DNA of 48,821 nucleotides from Ralstonia sp. ASV6 (GCF_016429285.1 NZ_JAELUI010000024.1:1-48821); one strand, 5' to 3'; counted from the first letter of the stretch, positions 1-10,385 are shown. Program-made: numbers and translations. Notes: generated from the letters alone by a model not told the origin.

Positions 1-231
1 GACTCGGCTGCCGTTCGAACGCATCATCTGCTCACGGTCGGCCAGCACGCGCACATCCACGCCACGCTGATGCGCGGCCAGCAGCGCCCGCGTGATCGCC
101 TTGTTCGAGAGCAGGTAGGCCTGCACCGTGCCCTTGGCGGGCTGCACCGGCGGCGTGTTGCGTGCCTGTGCAATGCCGCCCGCGCTGAAGGCCAACACGG
201 TGGCCAACAGCAACCCCAGGCGCAATATCAT
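1..231 (-). CDS. Phospholipase-D-like exported protein (5' part only, cut by window edge)
   Basis: The gene starts at the ATG at 231 and runs off the window, leaving 77 codons. The N-terminus is a signal peptide (hydrophobic LLLATVLAFSAGG, then a probable AQA cleavage site). The rest, with VQAYLLSNKAI and RGVDVRVLADREQ, resembles the N-terminal half of bacterial PLD/Nuc-type nucleases, where this helix precedes the first HKD motif; that motif would lie outside the window. Its ATG overlaps the stop of the RNA methyltransferase gene in an ATGA, so it is probably translated from the purN operon mRNA. The family call rests on a short segment; the secreted location is better supported. Confidence 0.6.
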   Translation of the reverse strand, partial: MILRLGLLLATVLAFSAGGIAQARNTPPVQPAKGTVQAYLLSNKAITRALLAAHQRGVDVRVLADREQMMRSNGSRV

Positions 232-1637
232 GCGCGGCGCTCCAGCACGGCCGCGAAGAAGCCGTCGGTCTGATGCACGTGCGGATACAGCTCCAGGTAC
301 GGGCCCATCTCCAGCGCGATCTTCTGCGCAGCCAGCACTTCGCCGGCGGGCACGAGCACGAAGTCTTCATGGGCGGCCAGGAACTGCTCGACCACCTGCT
401 GGTTCTCGCGCGCCAGCACGCTGCACGTTGCGTAGACAAGGCGACCGCCCGGTTTGAGCAGCCGCGCCGCCGAGGCGAGGATCGACTGCTGCTTGGTCGA
501 CATCTCTTCCACGGCCTGCGCAGATTGGCGCCATTTCAGATCCGGATTGCGGCGCAGCGTGCCCAGTCCACTGCACGGCGCGTCGACCAGCACGCGGTCG
601 ATCTTGCCGGCCAGGCGCTTGATCTTGGCATCGTGCTCGCTGTCGATGCGGCTCGGATGCACGTTCGACAGGCCACTGCGCGCCAAGCGCGGGCCCAGGT
701 TGGACAGGCGTTTTTCCGACACGTCGAAGGCATACAGCCGCCCAGTCGAGCGCATCGCCGCACCAATCGCCAGCGTCTTGCCACCCGCGCCCGCGCAGAA
801 GTCCACCACCATCTCGCCGCGCTTGGGCGCCAGGAGTTGGCACAGCAGCTGGCTGCCCTCGTCCTGCACCTCGACCGTGCCGTTGGTGAAGATGTCGAGC
901 TTGTTCAGCGCTGGCTTGCCCGCCAGGCGGATGCCCACCGGCGACAACGGCGCAGCCGCGCCTTCGATACCGGCCTCGGCCAAGGTGGCAAGCACCGCAT
1001 CGCGTTCGCCCTTGAGCGTGTTCACGCGCAAGTCCAGCGGCGCCGGTGTCAGCCAGGCCTGCGCCAGTACCTCGGTAAAGTCGGCGCCATGCTGCGCGAC
1101 CAGCGCGTCGAACAACCAGTCCGGCAGGTTGGCGCGCACGCGTGGCGCCAGGGCAGCGCGATCGCGGAGCTCCCAGCGATCCAGCCATTCGACCTCGACC
1201 GGCGTCAGGAACGGGGCGATGGCCTCGCGGCCAGCGGTCTGCAGCAAGCCAAGCACCACCAGGCGGCGACGCGCCGGGCCGGAGCCGCTCTCGGCAAACT
1301 GGCCGAATTCGACCTTGCGGCGCAGCACGGCAAACGCCGCCTCGGCAATGATGCCGCGCTCGCGATGGCCCAGTTCGTGGTGCTCACGGAAATACTGGCT
1401 AACGACCATGTCGGCCGGTGCCGCAAAGTGCAGCAGGCGTGCAAGCACCTTGTCCAGGTGCTCGAAATGGCTGCCGTGCACACCCGTGCGCGGGCGCGGG
1501 GCGCTGCGTTGCTGGGGCTTGCCCTGCGGCGCGCGATACCACCCACCGCCGCCCGCGCCGTGACCTGAACTGGGGCGCTTGTTGCCGCCACCGCTGTTAC
1601 CACCGCCGTTGCGCGAACGCTGACGATCCTGACTCAT
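228..1637 (-). CDS. RsmB/NOP-family RNA (cytosine-5) methyltransferase
   Basis: This 469-aa SAM-dependent RNA m5C methyltransferase has an N-terminal Gly/Arg/Ser-rich tail (residues 1-50), an NusB-like helical region, and a Rossmann domain. The SAM loop VVDFCAGAGGKT is at about 277-288. The two catalytic cysteines of the family are present: PCSG (C355) and ATCS (C405). The target is probably rRNA or tRNA. I give no symbol because beta-proteobacteria usually carry a separate rsmB beside fmt, and this copy beside purN is a paralogue class. It is ATGA-coupled to purN upstream and to the PLD-like gene downstream, which indicates a three-gene operon. Confidence 0.88.
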   Translation of the reverse strand: MSQDRQRSRNGGGNSGGGNKRPSSGHGAGGGGWYRAPQGKPQQRSAPRPRTGVHGSHFEHLDKVLARLLHFAAPADMVVSQYFREHHELGHRERGIIAEAAFAVLRRKVEFGQFAESGSGPARRRLVVLGLLQTAGREAIAPFLTPVEVEWLDRWELRDRAALAPRVRANLPDWLFDALVAQHGADFTEVLAQAWLTPAPLDLRVNTLKGERDAVLATLAEAGIEGAAAPLSPVGIRLAGKPALNKLDIFTNGTVEVQDEGSQLLCQLLAPKRGEMVVDFCAGAGGKTLAIGAAMRSTGRLYAFDVSEKRLSNLGPRLARSGLSNVHPSRIDSEHDAKIKRLAGKIDRVLVDAPCSGLGTLRRNPDLKWRQSAQAVEEMSTKQQSILASAARLLKPGGRLVYATCSVLARENQQVVEQFLAAHEDFVLVPAGEVLAAQKIALEMGPYLELYPHVHQTDGFFAAVLERRA

Positions 1638-2284
1638 GCTGCCTCCTGGGCGCGGGCGCCAATGACAAGTTGCGACGCATCCGGCGAAACCCGGACCACG
1701 CCCTGCTCGACGCGCAAGCGTCCTTCCACAAACCAGCGTACGGCACGCGGATAGATCACATGCTCCTGCGTCAGCAATCGCCCGGCGAGCGAATCCGGCG
1801 TGTCGCCCTGCCGCACTTCGATGGCGGCCTGCAGCACGATCGGGCCGTGGTCCAGCTCGGCAGTCACGAAATGGACCGTTGCGCCATGCACCTTCACGCC
1901 CATGGCCAGTGCCTGCTCATGCGTATGCAAGCCGGGGAAGCACGGCAACAGCGATGGATGGATGTTCAGCATGCGCCCGGCGTAATGGTTGACGAAGCCC
2001 GGCGTCAGGATGCGCATGAAGCCCGCCAGCACCACCAGATCGGGCGAGAACCCGTCGATGACCTGCGCCAGGGCGGTGTCGAAGCTGTCGCGGTCGGGAA
2101 AGCCCTTGTGGTCGACCACCGCAGTGGCGATGCCGTGCGAGGCGGCAAATTTGAGGCCAGCGGCGTCGGGGCGGTTGGAGATCACGGCGGCAATGCGCCC
2201 CGGCCAACCCTCGGTCTGACAGGCACGAACGATGGCTTCCATATTCGAGCCACGTCCGGAAATGAGAATGACGATGTTTTTCAT
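1634..2284 (-). CDS. purN: Phosphoribosylglycinamide formyltransferase
   Basis: PurN transfers the formyl group from 10-formyl-THF to GAR in de novo purine synthesis. The 216-aa length is normal. It has the N-terminal SGRGSNMEA phosphate-binding loop and the catalytic Asn/His in MLNIHPSLLP. The catalytic Asp lies in TAELDHGP, and the HGATVHFV segment is the usual one for the family. It is the first gene of the operon: the upstream 415 bp hold no gene. An AT-rich GATAAAAT box sits only a few bases before the ATG, so the leader would be very short. Its stop overlaps the next start (ATGA). Confidence 0.96.
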   Translation of the reverse strand: MKNIVILISGRGSNMEAIVRACQTEGWPGRIAAVISNRPDAAGLKFAASHGIATAVVDHKGFPDRDSFDTALAQVIDGFSPDLVVLAGFMRILTPGFVNHYAGRMLNIHPSLLPCFPGLHTHEQALAMGVKVHGATVHFVTAELDHGPIVLQAAIEVRQGDTPDSLAGRLLTQEHVIYPRAVRWFVEGRLRVEQGVVRVSPDASQLVIGARAQEAA

Positions 2285-2699
2285 CGCGGCATTTTATCAA
2301 GTGCGCCGCACTCCCCCGAGAAAATCCGGTGAGATGCCTCGGACGACGCCCTGGGTGGCGCCCCCATGGCCGTGCCAGGCCCGCTTTTACCGGTAGCGTG
2401 GTATTTAGCCGACGGGCTTCAGCAAAATCCCTCTCGTGCCGATAAAAACGGGCGTAGGGACGTTGGCGCGCTGCGCCGCCGTCTGATAATCTCGGCCCCA
2501 TAATTGTCCGCGCACCCGGGGGTCGGGGTGCTGCCAGCGGTGATCCGTCGCATATCTCGCCAACGATCATCCTGCGCTGCAACATCGTGCGGTCGATAAC
2601 CGTGACGGCTGATCGGCACCAAGCTTGACGGCCACCGCCCGCGCCGGGTCGGCACGCGTTACAACAACAAGAGGGCACTGCCCTCACCGGGGAATAAGA
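2285..2699. promoter_or_regulatory. 415-bp divergent intergenic region (purN / response regulator)
   Basis: No convincing gene lies here. A sigma70-like promoter for the rightward response-regulator gene is visible as TTGGCG at 2463-2468, a 16-bp spacer and TGATAAT ending at 2490. That leaves a leader of about 200 nt. Leftward, GATAAAAT just before purN is a possible -10. Several short GC-rich dyads occur but none forms a clear terminator. Confidence 0.4.
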
Positions 2700-3365
2700 A
2701 TGACGAGCTCGCTGCGTAGCCTGCTGGTGGTCGACGACCACCCTCTCGCCTTGTCTGGCACGACCACGTTTCTTGCACAAGCCTTGCCTGAAGTCCAGGT
2801 GCACGCGGCCATCGGCCGCCGCCAGGCGCTGGCGCTCGTCGATGACGGTGTCCGGCCGGATGTCGTGCTGCTCGACGTTTGGCTGTCTGACTGCACCGGC
2901 TTCGATGCCATGCGCGAGCTGCGCGGCAAGTTGCCCGAGGCACGCTTTGCCTTCATGTCAGCCGAGAACACCCCCGAAATCGTCGCCAAGGCACAGGCCC
3001 TGGGCGCCATCGGCTTCATCGGCAAGCACGCCGATGCGCATGCGTTCTCCAAGGCAGTGGCCGGCATTTTCGGCGGGGATTCGTCGTTCCCGTCGGAAGA
3101 TGATCTGGGCGGCGCCAATGGCAAGGGCAGTGCCTCGCACGGCATCCCCATCACGCCGGCCGAACTGGGCCTGACGCCGCGTCAGGGCTCGGTGCTGGCG
3201 CTGCTGCTTGAGGGCCTGCCGAACAAGTCCATCGCTCGCCAGCTGGGTCTGACGGAGAACACCGTCAAGGAACACGTCTCGGCGATCCTGCAGCGGCTGG
3301 GCGTGCGCACGCGTATCCAGATCATCTCGCGTATGGAGCGCTTCCGCCTGACAGGCGCGGCCTGA
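2700..3365 (+). CDS. LuxR/NarL-type response regulator
   Basis: This 221-aa two-component response regulator starts at the ATG at 2700, directly after a GGGGAA box. The receiver domain (residues 1-125) shows the acidic DD pair in VVDDHPLA, the phospho-acceptor Asp in VLLDVW, and the conserved Ser/Lys positions (MSAEN, FIGKHA). A linker leads to a LuxR HTH (about 155-215, LTPRQGSVLALLLEGLPNKSIA then LTENTVKEHVSAIL). It converges tail-to-tail with a hybrid histidine kinase across 55 bp, so the two are a likely cognate pair. The target genes are unknown. Confidence 0.9.
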   Translation: MTSSLRSLLVVDDHPLALSGTTTFLAQALPEVQVHAAIGRRQALALVDDGVRPDVVLLDVWLSDCTGFDAMRELRGKLPEARFAFMSAENTPEIVAKAQALGAIGFIGKHADAHAFSKAVAGIFGGDSSFPSEDDLGGANGKGSASHGIPITPAELGLTPRQGSVLALLLEGLPNKSIARQLGLTENTVKEHVSAILQRLGVRTRIQIISRMERFRLTGAA

Positions 3366-3378
3366 CGCCTGATCTTCA

Positions 3379-3404
3379 TGGCGCCGCCATCGACGACGGC
3401 GCCA
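3379..3404. terminator. Convergent hairpin between response regulator and kinase
   Basis: TGGCGCCG (3379-3386) and CGGCGCCA (3397-3404) form a perfect 8-bp stem with a 10-nt loop in the 55-bp gap between two convergent genes. There is no U-tract, so it may be only a stabilising or weak bidirectional terminator. Confidence 0.4.
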
Positions 3405-3420
3405 ATCCAGCCCTTTCCCC

Positions 3421-5244
3421 TCAGTACGCGATCTGCGGCTCGGCTGCGCGCCCGCGCAGCCAGCGTTTGAGCAGCACGCGCAGCATATTCGGGTCCATCG
3501 GCTTGGCCAGCAGCAGGTAGCCAGCTTCCTCAGCGCGCGCAAGGGCGTCGGAGTTGCGATCGCCCGTGAGCAACACCGCATGGGCGTCCGGATGGCTGAC
3601 CTGCCAGCGCTCCAGCAGTTGCAGGCCGTCTTCCTTACCCGGCAAGCGCAGGTCGCAGAAGATGATCTGCGGACGCAGGCCCTTCGCAAGCAGTTGATCG
3701 GCGGCAGTGCCATCGGCGGCACTGTGCACCTCCACCCCCCAGGCTTCGAGCAGCGCGTGCCAGGCCTTGCGGATCTGAGGATCGTCATCGACCACCAGCA
3801 CCACGCCCGAGAAGCGCGGCTGATCGAGCACCGCACGCTTCTGCTCGGCGCGCGGTTGGGCAGCCAGCGGCGCCTTGACTTCAGCCGGCACCGGACGCAG
3901 CGCCATCCAGAACATCGAGCCCCGCCCCGGCACCGAGCGCACGCCAAAGGTGCCACGCAGCAAACGCACGCATTCCTTGTAGATCGACAGACCCAGGCCG
4001 AGACCCTGGCTCGGGTCACGCTCCGGGTTCTCGACCTGGTAGTACGTCGAGAAGATGTCTTTCTGGTGCTCCGGCGCGATACCGATACCGGTATCCCACA
4101 CCTCGATCCGCAGGTACTTCTGGCGTACGCGCAGCGCCACCATGACGCCGCCGCGCTCGGTATAGCGCAGGGCGTTCTGCAGCAGGTTGAACAGCGCCCG
4201 GCGCAGCAGCACCGGCTCAGCCATGCCAAACACCGGTAGCGGCGGAATGCGCTGCGCAAGCGTCAGCCCCTTGGCGCGCGCATCGGGCATGAACTGCTGG
4301 ACCACCTCGGTGATGACCTCTCCCAGGTCCACCGGCTCCAGCGTCGGCGAGGTCTTGCGGCTCTCCAGTTTGGACAGGTCCAGAAGCGAGCGGAACAGCA
4401 GGTCGATGGTGGCCGCGCCCGAGGCCAGCTGCTCCACCAGCGGCGCCAGCGATTCCGACTGGTTGCGCGCCCGCAGCGCTTCCACCAGCAGCACGATCGC
4501 GTGCACCGGCTGGCGCAGGTCGTGGCTGGCCGCGGCCAGGAAGCGCGACTTTTCTTCGGACGCCGACAGCGCACGCTGCTTCTCATCCTGATACCGGCGC
4601 GCAAGCTGACGGCTTTCGTTCTCGAGCTGAATTTCGCGCACCAGCGTGTTGTGAATGTTCACCGCATGCCGGGCCAGGAACGCCGCGAAGAACAGCAGCA
4701 CGCCGCGCAGATACAAGCCGTGTCCCGGAAACGCCTGTTCGGCCAGCACAAAGTGCGGCGCCAAAATGCCCGTCCCGAGAATCAGCAGGTTGGACGGCAC
4801 CGGCGCCTGCGACAGCACCGCCCCCGCCGCCACGCCGATGATGACGATCATCAGCAGGCTGCTGAACTCCAGCGACGGCGACATCAGGTACAACCCCGCC
4901 GAGCAGCCCCAGGCCACCCCGCCCACGCCCGACATGACGTGCATGCCCGTCCACCATTTACGGGTGTGCGCGGCCAACGTCATGCGGGTCAGGTCGTAGC
5001 GATAACCGAAATAGAAGCGCAGGCCCGAGGCGGTCAGGCACAGCATGATCAGGCACCAGCCCAGCAGCGCCGGACGGATCGAGGCATCTGTCCAGAACGC
5101 CGCCACGGTCAAGGCGGGCAATACGACAGAAGCCGCGATCCCCATAGGGGCGCCGCGATGCACGGCAGCAAGCAGCTTGGCACGAGCGTCCAGTTCAAGC
5201 GGCGCGCGGCTGGCAAGCCCAAACTTGGTAAAGAAGATGCGCAA
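3421..5244 (-). CDS. Membrane hybrid sensor histidine kinase with C-terminal receiver
   Basis: This inner-membrane sensor kinase has about five or six hydrophobic segments in the first 210 residues (for example VVLPALTVAAFW, LLMIVIIGVAAGAVLS). A HisKA follows with phospho-acceptor His in AAASHDLRQPVHA. The HATPase has an N box (LLQNALRYTERG), a G1 box (DTGIGIAPEH) and a G2 box (GLGLGLSIYKE). The C-terminal receiver has VVDDDPQ and the acceptor Asp in FCDLRLPG. The reading frame stays open to 5865, but that would overlap ribF and its promoter. I place the start at TTG 5244 (M-R-I-F-F-T-K-F-G); TTG 5256 or upstream GTGs are alternatives and none has a good Shine-Dalgarno. Signal unknown; likely partner is the convergent LuxR-type regulator. 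Confidence 0.85.
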   Translation of the reverse strand: MRIFFTKFGLASRAPLELDARAKLLAAVHRGAPMGIAASVVLPALTVAAFWTDASIRPALLGWCLIMLCLTASGLRFYFGYRYDLTRMTLAAHTRKWWTGMHVMSGVGGVAWGCSAGLYLMSPSLEFSSLLMIVIIGVAAGAVLSQAPVPSNLLILGTGILAPHFVLAEQAFPGHGLYLRGVLLFFAAFLARHAVNIHNTLVREIQLENESRQLARRYQDEKQRALSASEEKSRFLAAASHDLRQPVHAIVLLVEALRARNQSESLAPLVEQLASGAATIDLLFRSLLDLSKLESRKTSPTLEPVDLGEVITEVVQQFMPDARAKGLTLAQRIPPLPVFGMAEPVLLRRALFNLLQNALRYTERGGVMVALRVRQKYLRIEVWDTGIGIAPEHQKDIFSTYYQVENPERDPSQGLGLGLSIYKECVRLLRGTFGVRSVPGRGSMFWMALRPVPAEVKAPLAAQPRAEQKRAVLDQPRFSGVVLVVDDDPQIRKAWHALLEAWGVEVHSAADGTAADQLLAKGLRPQIIFCDLRLPGKEDGLQLLERWQVSHPDAHAVLLTGDRNSDALARAEEAGYLLLAKPMDPNMLRVLLKRWLRGRAAEPQIAY

Positions 5245-5387
5245 CGGGGCGTTCAAAGGAATGCGGGGAAGAAACCGGATACCGGATTGTGCCGCAAGGT
5301 TACAACGGGCGGGCACACCGTTCGGATGATTGTGCAACACCCCTGCCCGTTCGGCCCCGCGCCCGACGGCGCTGGGGCAATCCCTTA

Positions 5388-5393
5388 TATAAT
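5388..5393 (+). promoter_or_regulatory. Candidate -10 box for ribF
   Basis: TATAAT occurs within CCTTATATAATG, 84 bases before the ribF start, in the gap divergent from the kinase gene. No convincing TTGACA lies 16-18 bp upstream, so this is a partial promoter call. Confidence 0.35.
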
Positions 5394-5476
5394 GTGCGTT
5401 TTGCTGGATTTTTGCGGATTGCCACGCCAATCCGGCACGAAAACAGCTTCTTTTTCCTCGACCACCAACGCTTCTC

Positions 5477-6475
5477 GTGAAAGTCTTTCGCGGCCTGCCC
5501 AACGCCGAGAGTCGCGCGCCTTGCGCGCTGACCATCGGCAACTTCGACGGCGTGCACCGTGGCCACCAGTCTCTGCTGGCCCGCGCACGCGCGGCGGCCG
5601 ACGCACGCGGGTTGCCGCTCACGGTCATGACCTTCGAGCCGCATCCGCGCGAGTTCTTCATGCCGGACCGTGCGCCCGCCCGCATCGCGCTGCTGCGCGA
5701 CAAGCTGGAAAGCCTGCGCCGCCAGGGCGTTGATCGCGTGGTCGTGGAGCACTTCAACGCCCACTTCGCAGGGCAGACGCCAGACGAGTTCGTGCGCAAT
5801 GTGCTGGTTGACGGCCTGCACACGCGCTGGCTGCTGGTGGGCGATGACTTCCGCTTCGGCGCCAAACGCGCGGGCGACTTTACTTATCTGCAGGCTGCCG
5901 GCGCGCAGTTCGGCTTTGAGGTCGAGCAGATGGGCTCGGTGTCGGAATCCGGCATCCGCATCTCCAGCTCAGCCGTGCGCGAGGCGCTGGCCGCCGGTGA
6001 TCTGGAACACGCGCGCCGCCTGCTCGGCCACGGTTACGCCATCAGCGGGCACGTGGTGCACGGGCAGAAGCTCGGGCGCTCGTTGGGTTTTCCGACGCTG
6101 AACCTGCGGATTTCGCACCGCAAACCGGCGGTGTCGGGCATCTTCGTGGTGCAGGTGCACGGGCTGGCAGAGAAACCGTTGCCGGCCGTCGCCAGCATCG
6201 GCGTGCGCCCGACGGTGGATGACTCCGGCCGCGTGCTGTTGGAAGTCCATATCTTCGATTACAACGCCAGCGTCTACGGCAAGCTGGTGCGCGTGGAATT
6301 CATGAAGAAGCTGCGCGACGAGGCCCGCTTCGATTCGCTTGATGCGCTGAAAGACGCCATCGCGCAAGACTGTGTGGACGCGCGCAACTTCTTCGGCTTG
6401 CCGATTCCGGCAGCCGGCGAATCCCCCGCGCTGCGGCGCGATTTCGCCACCTCCGCCACCGACCGAATTCAGTAG
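5477..6475 (+). CDS. ribF: Bifunctional riboflavin kinase / FAD synthetase
   Basis: RibF converts riboflavin to FMN and then FAD in the cytoplasm. The protein is 332 aa, which is normal. The N-terminal nucleotidyltransferase domain has the GNFDGVHRGHQ motif (about 22-32), and the ISSSAVREAL segment ends it. The C-terminal flavokinase domain contains GRSLGFPTLNL and GVRPTVDD. The start is GTG at 5477. It is followed 101 bp later by ileS, the usual ribF-ileS-lspA order in proteobacteria. Confidence 0.96.
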   Translation: MKVFRGLPNAESRAPCALTIGNFDGVHRGHQSLLARARAAADARGLPLTVMTFEPHPREFFMPDRAPARIALLRDKLESLRRQGVDRVVVEHFNAHFAGQTPDEFVRNVLVDGLHTRWLLVGDDFRFGAKRAGDFTYLQAAGAQFGFEVEQMGSVSESGIRISSSAVREALAAGDLEHARRLLGHGYAISGHVVHGQKLGRSLGFPTLNLRISHRKPAVSGIFVVQVHGLAEKPLPAVASIGVRPTVDDSGRVLLEVHIFDYNASVYGKLVRVEFMKKLRDEARFDSLDALKDAIAQDCVDARNFFGLPIPAAGESPALRRDFATSATDRIQ

Positions 6476-6576
6476 GCGGCTGACACACTCGCCGCCCGAA
6501 GCTACTCCGCGCGCACGCCTAGCACTGACAGGCGCTGCATCGATCCGATTTGCCCGAATCTGCCTCACATCACACC

Positions 6577-9456
6577 ATGTCCGATTCCAAGAAGCCCACG
6601 CCGGAGAAGAGCAAGTACCCGGTTAACCTGCTCGACACCCCCTTCCCCATGCGCGGCGATCTGCCCAAGCGCGAGCCGCAATGGGTCAAGCAGTGGCAGG
6701 ACAAGCAGCTCTACAAGAAGATCCGCGCCGCGCGCAAAGGCGCGAAGAAGTTCATCCTGCACGACGGTCCGCCGTATGCGAACGGCGACCTGCACATCGG
6801 CCACGCGGTCAACAAGATCCTCAAGGACATGGTGATCAAGGCGCGCGGCCTGACGGGCCTGGACGCCGTCTACGTGCCGGGCTGGGACTGCCACGGCATG
6901 CCGATCGAAATCCAGATCGAAAAGCAATTCGGCAAGGGCCTGCCCGTCAAGGAAGTGCAGGAGAAGGCGCGTGCCTACGCCACCGGCCAGATTGCCCGCC
7001 AGAAGGTGGACTTTGAGCGCCTGGGCGTGCTGGGCGACTGGGCCGATCCGTACCTGACCATGAACTTCCGCAATGAAGCGGACGAGGTGCGCGCGCTGGG
7101 CAAGATCCTGGAAAAGGGCTACGTGTTCCGCGGCCTGAAGCCGGTCAACTGGTGCTTCGACTGCGGCTCGGCGCTGGCCGAGGCAGAAGTCGAATATGCG
7201 GACCGTACTGATCTGTCGATCGATGTCGGCTTCCCGTTTGCCGACATCGACGCACTGTCGAGCGCCTTCCACGTAGGCGCGGATGTGCTCAAGGCCAAGC
7301 CGGGCTGGATCGTGATCTGGACCACCACGCCGTGGACGATCCCTTCCAACCAAGCGCTGAACCTGCACCCGGAAGTGGAATATGCGCTGGTCGACACGCC
7401 GCGCGGCCTGCTGATCGTCGCCAAGGAGCGCGTCGAGGCCTGCCTGCAGAACTGGAAGCTCGAAGGCACCGTGCTGGCCACGTGCGAAGGTGCGGCGCTC
7501 TCGGGCGTGCGCTTCCACCACCCGCTCGCCAAGATGGACGCGGGTTATGACCGTCTGTCGCCTGTCTACCTGGGCGACTATGTGACCACCGATACCGGTA
7601 CCGGCATCGTCCACTCCGCGCCCGCCTATGGCGTGGAGGACTTCCAGTCGTGCAAGGCGCACGGCATGGTCGACGCCGACATCATCAACCCGGTGATGGG
7701 CAACGGCGTGTACGCATCGACGCTGCCGCTGTTCGGCGGCCAGATGATCTGGGATGCCAACCCGAAGATCGTCGAAGTGCTGCGTGACTCGGGCAACCTG
7801 TTCGACGCGCACAAGCACCCGCACAGCTACATGCACTGCTGGCGCCACAAGACGCCGATCATCTACCGCGCCACCTCGCAGTGGTTCGCGGGCATGGACG
7901 TGCAGCCCAACGACGGCAACGGCACGCTGCGCGAAACGGCGCTGGCTGGCATCGACGCCACCGCGTTCTATCCGTCGTGGGGCAAGCAGCGCCTGCACAA
8001 CATGATTGCCAACCGCCCGGACTGGACGCTCTCGCGCCAGCGTCAATGGGGCGTGCCGATGGCCTTCTTCGTGCACAAGGAAACCGGCGCGCTGCACCCG
8101 CGCACACCCGAGCTGCTGGAGCAAGTTGCCCAGCGCATCGAGAAAGATGGCATCGAAGCTTGGCAGACGCTCGACCCGCGCGAACTGCTCGGCGATGACG
8201 CCGACATGTACGAAAAGAACCGCGACACGCTCGACGTGTGGTTCGACTCGGGCACGACGCACTGGCATGTCATCCGCGGCTCGCACGCAGCGGACCTGTA
8301 CGACGCCTCGGCTGACCTGCCGGACGGTCGCCTGGCTGACCTGTACCTGGAAGGATCGGACCAGCACCGCGGCTGGTTCCACTCGTCGCTGCTGACGGCC
8401 TCGATGCTGTACGGCAAGCCGCCGTACAAGGGGCTGCTCACGCACGGTTTCACGGTGGATGGCGAAGGCCGCAAGATGTCGAAATCGATCGGCAACACGA
8501 TCGCGCCGCAGGAAATCGCCAACAAGATGGGCGCCGAGATCATCCGCCTGTGGGTGGCCTCGACCGACTACTCGGGCGAACTCGCCATCTCGGACGAGAT
8601 CCTGAAGCGCGTGGTGGAAGGCTATCGCCGCATCCGCAACACGCTGCGCTTCCTGCTCGCCAACCTGACGGACTACGACCACGCCAAGCACGCGCTGCCG
8701 ACCGAGCAATGGCTCGAAATCGACCGCTACGCCGTGGCGATGACGGACGCGCTGCAGAAGGAAGTCCTGTCGCACTACGACGTGTACGAGTTCCACCCAG
8801 TGGTCGCCAAGCTGCAGACGTTCTGCTCGGAAGACCTGGGCGGCTTCTACCTCGACGTGCTGAAGGACCGCCTGTACACCACGGCGCCCGATTCGGTGGC
8901 GCGCCGCTCGGCCCAGAACGCGCTGTATCACATCACCCAAGCGATGTTGCACTGGATGGCGCCGTTCCTGTCGTTCACGGCGGAAGAAGCATGGCAAGTC
9001 TTCGCGCACGGCACGGAGCACACCGACACCATCTTCACCAGCACCTACTACAACGCTCCGCTGCCGCAAGGCGTCAGCGCCCTGCTGGAGAAGTGGGCTG
9101 CCATCCGCAACGTGCGTGGCGAAGTGACCAAGCAACTGGAAACGCTGCGTGTGGACGGCAAAATCGGTTCGTCGCTGCAGGCGGAAGTGACCGTCTCGGC
9201 CGGCGACTCGGTGTACGACGCACTGGCCAGCCTGCGCGACGACCTGCGCTTTGTGTTGATCACATCAGCCGCCAAACTGGAGCGCGCGCCGGAGGGTGGC
9301 GATCTGCTCATCAGCGTGGTGCCGTCTGCGCACGCCAAGTGCGAGCGCTGCTGGCACTATCGTGCCGACGTCGGCCATGACGCCGCGCACCCGACACTGT
9401 GCAGCCGTTGCACCGACAACCTGTTCGGCGCTGGTGAACAACGGAGCGCTGCGTGA
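6577..9456 (+). CDS. ileS: Isoleucyl-tRNA synthetase
   Basis: IleRS charges tRNA-Ile. At 959 aa it is full length. The class I signatures are HIGH (residues 73-76, LHIGHAVN) and KMSKS (633-637, [10 protein letters not shown]). The CP1 editing domain includes [13 protein letters not shown]. The C-terminal zinc-binding motif CERCW...CSRC is intact. I start at ATG 6577 ([15 protein letters not shown]) rather than at an upstream in-frame ATG at 6550. The stop overlaps the lspA start. Confidence 0.98.
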   Translation: MSDSKKPTPEKSKYPVNLLDTPFPMRGDLPKREPQWVKQWQDKQLYKKIRAARKGAKKFILHDGPPYANGDLHIGHAVNKILKDMVIKARGLTGLDAVYVPGWDCHGMPIEIQIEKQFGKGLPVKEVQEKARAYATGQIARQKVDFERLGVLGDWADPYLTMNFRNEADEVRALGKILEKGYVFRGLKPVNWCFDCGSALAEAEVEYADRTDLSIDVGFPFADIDALSSAFHVGADVLKAKPGWIVIWTTTPWTIPSNQALNLHPEVEYALVDTPRGLLIVAKERVEACLQNWKLEGTVLATCEGAALSGVRFHHPLAKMDAGYDRLSPVYLGDYVTTDTGTGIVHSAPAYGVEDFQSCKAHGMVDADIINPVMGNGVYASTLPLFGGQMIWDANPKIVEVLRDSGNLFDAHKHPHSYMHCWRHKTPIIYRATSQWFAGMDVQPNDGNGTLRETALAGIDATAFYPSWGKQRLHNMIANRPDWTLSRQRQWGVPMAFFVHKETGALHPRTPELLEQVAQRIEKDGIEAWQTLDPRELLGDDADMYEKNRDTLDVWFDSGTTHWHVIRGSHAADLYDASADLPDGRLADLYLEGSDQHRGWFHSSLLTASMLYGKPPYKGLLTHGFTVDGEGRKMSKSIGNTIAPQEIANKMGAEIIRLWVASTDYSGELAISDEILKRVVEGYRRIRNTLRFLLANLTDYDHAKHALPTEQWLEIDRYAVAMTDALQKEVLSHYDVYEFHPVVAKLQTFCSEDLGGFYLDVLKDRLYTTAPDSVARRSAQNALYHITQAMLHWMAPFLSFTAEEAWQVFAHGTEHTDTIFTSTYYNAPLPQGVSALLEKWAAIRNVRGEVTKQLETLRVDGKIGSSLQAEVTVSAGDSVYDALASLRDDLRFVLITSAAKLERAPEGGDLLISVVPSAHAKCERCWHYRADVGHDAAHPTLCSRCTDNLFGAGEQRSAA

Positions 9457-9992
9457 TGGCGGCTCGTAACGGCGGCAACAACGGCAAGAGCAAAGCGGTC
9501 GGGTTGAAGAAAAGCAGCAGCGGTGGTCACGGCGTTGGCCCATGGCTGGGCCTCGCTGTCATCTGGATCCTGCTGGACCAGTTGACCAAGGTTGCCATCA
9601 GCAAGACCTTTGTCTGGGGAGAATCGCGCCCCATCACCGGGTTTTTCAACCTGGTGCTGGCCTATAACAAGGGCGCGGCGTTCTCGTTCCTGGCGGCGGC
9701 CGGCGGCTGGCAGCGCTGGTTCTTCACGGGTCTGGGCGTGGCGGCAGCGGTGTTCATCATCTGGCTGCTCAAGCGACACAGCGGGCAGAAGATGTTCTGC
9801 TTCGCGCTGGCGCTGATCCTGGGCGGCGCGCTGGGCAACGTGATCGACCGCGTCATCTACGGCCATGTAGTGGACTTTCTCGACTTCCACCTGAATGGCT
9901 ACCACTGGCCCGCCTTCAACGTGGCGGACTGCGGTATCTGCATCGGCGCGGTGCTACTGATCATCGATGAACTGCGGCGCGTGCGTCGCTGA
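9453..9992 (+). CDS. lspA: Prolipoprotein signal peptidase (signal peptidase II)
   Basis: LspA cleaves the signal peptide of lipoproteins after diacylglyceryl modification in the inner membrane. There are four hydrophobic segments. The catalytic aspartates are in GNVIDRV and FNVADCG, matching the family GNxxDR and FNxAD motifs. A 30-residue Gly/Lys/Ser-rich N-terminal extension precedes the first TM. Translation can begin at GTG 9453 or at ATG 9456, both overlapping the ileS stop (GTGATG), so coupling with ileS is expected. The substrates include the two lipoproteins encoded later in this window. Confidence 0.95.
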   Translation: MMAARNGGNNGKSKAVGLKKSSSGGHGVGPWLGLAVIWILLDQLTKVAISKTFVWGESRPITGFFNLVLAYNKGAAFSFLAAAGGWQRWFFTGLGVAAAVFIIWLLKRHSGQKMFCFALALILGGALGNVIDRVIYGHVVDFLDFHLNGYHWPAFNVADCGICIGAVLLIIDELRRVRR

Positions 9993-9997
9993 GCCCC

Positions 9998-10375
9998 ATG
10001 GCCGAACTTCAGCAGTGGAACGGTGAAGCGGTGCTGTGCCTCAGCCAGGACGGCCCGCGCATCGCCAGCGAGCAGGACGCGCTGGACTACCTGATTGGCG
10101 AAGCCCTGGGCCACGGCGCATCGATGGTCGCCGTGCCCGTTGACCGGCTGGACGCAGCGTTCTTTGCGCTGCGCTCCGGTCTGGCTGGCGGCATCGCGCA
10201 GAAGATCACCAACTACCGGCTGAAGCTCGCCGTGGTGGGCGACATCTCAGCACACCTGGACGCCAGCAGCGCGCTGCGCGACTGGGTGCGCGAGTCCAAC
10301 AAGCGCGACACGATCCGCTTTGTGCCGACGCTTGCCGACCTGGCCGCCAATGCGCGGCCCATGCCGGCTCAATAG
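9998..10375 (+). CDS. DUF4180 domain protein
   Basis: This 125-aa cytoplasmic protein matches the DUF4180 pattern: FFALRSGLAGGIAQKITNYRLKLAVVGDIS followed by ALRDWVRESN. The function of the family is not established. It lies 5 bp after lspA on the same strand and is the last gene of the ribF-ileS-lspA unit. Confidence 0.75.
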   Translation: MAELQQWNGEAVLCLSQDGPRIASEQDALDYLIGEALGHGASMVAVPVDRLDAAFFALRSGLAGGIAQKITNYRLKLAVVGDISAHLDASSALRDWVRESNKRDTIRFVPTLADLAANARPMPAQ

Positions 10376-10385
10376 CCTTCAATCC

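Noticed and set aside
6565..9135. 856-codon open frame antisense to ileS
   Set aside because: It is the GC-driven shadow of ileS codons: Arg/Val/His/Ala-rich with no domains. The plus-strand gene has all IleRS motifs.
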